From positions 1 through 22,024 of the IMG/VR virus record IMGVR_UViG_3300030060_007888: 22,024 nt of DNA; one strand, written 5' to 3'. Positions within the stretch are counted from its first letter, which is position 1. Every line of letters starts with the position of its first letter. This document shows positions 20,475-22,024 of the stretch, one piece after another. The notes beneath the pieces are model-generated. The model was not told where the DNA came from, did not search any database, and was given only the letters and a program-made list of their open reading frames with translations. This stretch comes from a virus. The position numbers and the translations under genes are program-made.

Positions 20475-22024
20475 TGCCCGCGAAGAAGCGCAAAGACTAA
20501 TTGAAGAGGGACTAACGGTCATCCCTGCGCACCCGGTCAGAAAACATCCTCTTGTTCCCTGGGCCCAGTGGCAAACCGAAGATCCACCAGATCATTTATA
20601 TGAGCGTTGGTTAGGCAGGGAGTTTGAGGGGGCGAACTACGCCATCGTATGCGGCAAACAACTGGTGGTCATTGATGCCGACAGCCAGGAGGCAGAGGTC
20701 TGGATAAAGGAGAATCTGCCGTTCACGCCGCGCACCGTTAAAACTTCGAGAGGCCGACATTTTTATTTTCAGGCATCGCCAGATTTAGAAATAAGAAACA
20801 GCACCAACGCCAATGCCAAGATAGATGTGCGCGGTAAGGGCGGCATTGTCATTGCTCCAGGCTCAGTTCATGAGAGCGGGGCCGTGTATACCGAGGAGGT
20901 GGTCGAGGGGTTCGACGGTGATTGGAGAGAGTTGCCGCCTGTGTTTCAGGCAGACGTTTTGCGCATCGAGGACTACAACAAGGGAGGGTTTCTTCTTGAT
21001 CCTTCAAAACTTGGTGTGGAGGAAGGTGGCGTTGGTGTCAGTGGACGCAATGACGCAACTGCGAGGAAGGCAGGACACCTCATTAAAGATGGCCATTCCT
21101 TAAACGAAACAATCGAAGAGCTCCTCCAGTGGAATCAATTTAACCGACCGCCCTTGGATCGAGAGGAGGTCATCAGGACCGCTCGCTCTGTTATGCAAAC
21201 GCATGAGCGCAATGAGGGGGTGAGAGAGAAAGAGAAGGAAGAAACAAAAGAAGTATTGAAAGGAGAGCTCGAGCCAGTTGCGTTTGCCTTGAGCGATTTC
21301 TCGACCATTCCGAAAAGAGATTGGATTTACGGACGCCACTACATCAGAAAATTTTTAAGCGTCACGGTCGCAGCGGGAGGCACCGGCAAAACTGCGCTCA
21401 CCTTAGCCGAGGCAATGGCAATGGCCAGCGGTAGAGACTTGCTGGGCGTTGAAACGGAAAAGAAAAGAGTCTGGGTTTGGAATCTGGAAGATCCGCTCGA
21501 GGAGCTCCAGAGGAGACTCGCGGCCATTTGCATTCATTTTGGTATCGAGCCAAGTGAGTACAAGGACCATTTGTTTGTGAACTCAGGTAGAGATTCGCAG
21601 TTAGTTCTCGCAACGCAGGAAGGCAATCAATCGGTTCTTACCCCAGCCGTTGATGTGGTGACGCAATTCATTCAGGCATACAACATCGACGTCGTTGTAG
21701 TCGATCCCTTTGTGAGCTCGCACCGATTAAACGAGAACGACAACACTGGCATGGATCTAGTCGTAAAGGCTTGGGGCCGCATAGCCGAGGAGGGCCACTG
21801 TGCCGTGGAGCTCGTCCACCACGTTAGAAAAGCACAAGCCGGGGCGTCAGCTTCTTACGGTGATGCGAGGGGCGCTTCAGCCTTAACCGATGCCGCTCGC
21901 CATGTTCGCCGTCTGGTGAAGATGACGCCGGATGAAGCGAGGCTCGCCGGGATAGATGAGAGCACTGCTTGGCGTTATACGAGAGAGGCAGATAGTAAAG
22001 ACAATTTAGCACCACCGACAACGG
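20467..22024 (+). CDS. Prim-pol / RecA-like helicase fusion, 3' end outside the window
   Basis: ATG 20467 lies in the last codons of the Cro-like gene; the frame stays open to the window end (519 codons). Residues 10-190 are a bifunctional primase-polymerase domain: VVIDADS with D70 and D72, RGRHFYF with H98, and IDVRGKGGIVIAPGS with D120. Residues 200-250 look like a primase C-terminal helical domain. From about 270 a RecA-like helicase domain follows: Walker A AGGTGKT (303-309, K308), VWVWNLED, Walker B VVVVDPF with D413, then VELVHHVRK. It would start and unwind replication forks of the phage. The C-terminal end is not seen. Confidence 0.9.
   Translation, partial: MVSAREEAQRLIEEGLTVIPAHPVRKHPLVPWAQWQTEDPPDHLYERWLGREFEGANYAIVCGKQLVVIDADSQEAEVWIKENLPFTPRTVKTSRGRHFYFQASPDLEIRNSTNANAKIDVRGKGGIVIAPGSVHESGAVYTEEVVEGFDGDWRELPPVFQADVLRIEDYNKGGFLLDPSKLGVEEGGVGVSGRNDATARKAGHLIKDGHSLNETIEELLQWNQFNRPPLDREEVIRTARSVMQTHERNEGVREKEKEETKEVLKGELEPVAFALSDFSTIPKRDWIYGRHYIRKFLSVTVAAGGTGKTALTLAEAMAMASGRDLLGVETEKKRVWVWNLEDPLEELQRRLAAICIHFGIEPSEYKDHLFVNSGRDSQLVLATQEGNQSVLTPAVDVVTQFIQAYNIDVVVVDPFVSSHRLNENDNTGMDLVVKAWGRIAEEGHCAVELVHHVRKAQAGASASYGDARGASALTDAARHVRRLVKMTPDEARLAGIDESTAWRYTREADSKDNLAPPTT

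Overview
The window is a contiguous piece of a temperate tailed-phage genome, most likely with a short-tailed (podovirus-like) virion. No ribosomal, metabolic or other host gene is visible, genes are packed with 1-14 base overlaps, and three blocks can be read: virion/lysis genes (1-12801, + strand), an attachment site with integrase (12802-14264, + strand), and an early/replication block (14213-20109, - strand) divided from a rightward primase-helicase gene by a repressor/Cro-like switch (20110-22024). Base composition is intermediate (neither strongly AT- nor GC-rich by eye). The gene set (SU10-type adaptor, Gly-rich tail proteins, M15 lysin, Sak4-like ATPase, DUF669, Cas4-like nuclease, DUF3310) is reminiscent of phages of marine proteobacteria, but the host cannot be named from the sequence.

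Left block: the end of an unknown gene (open at base 1), a head-tail adaptor, a Gp80-like tail protein, a small WG-rich protein, a fibre-like protein, a glycine-rich adhesin-like protein with a tail-assembly-chaperone-like partner, then a lysis cassette (54-aa XhlA-like membrane protein, a coiled-coil membrane protein, a DUF6447-like helical protein, an M15 peptidase). These are followed by a 491-aa tail protein, a GNAT-like protein and several Ala/Gln-rich or helical proteins that look like internal/ejection proteins. Portal, capsid and terminase are not in the window. No tape-measure protein or tail sheath is recognisable.

Middle: 12821-13039 looks like a complete attP. A 20-base core equals the antisense of a tRNA-Ser 3' end (T-stem, acceptor, G73, CCA) and is flanked by two pairs of the repeat GGTCACGTA, with integrase starting 2 bases after the last copy. 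Phage genes lie on both sides of the core, so the sequence appears to be the non-integrated form of the phage rather than a prophage. The excisionase-like gene converges on and overlaps the integrase 3' end.

Right: the leftward operon encodes a DUF7173-like protein, a Sak4-like annealing ATPase, a DUF669 ssDNA-binding-like protein, a PD-(D/E)XK nuclease with two cysteine clusters, a 41-aa acidic protein, a 433-aa protein whose C-terminus resembles AcrVA2-family proteins, DUF3310, and the excisionase. Upstream, a short XRE repressor without a protease domain overlaps an unrecognised 207-aa gene. A dense operator region divides them from a Cro/YdaS-like gene and a prim-pol/RecA-like helicase fusion that runs off the right edge. 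Together the early genes supply priming/unwinding, strand annealing and end processing. The switch region and attP share TTGACAGT-type motifs, which suggests coordinated control of lysogeny.
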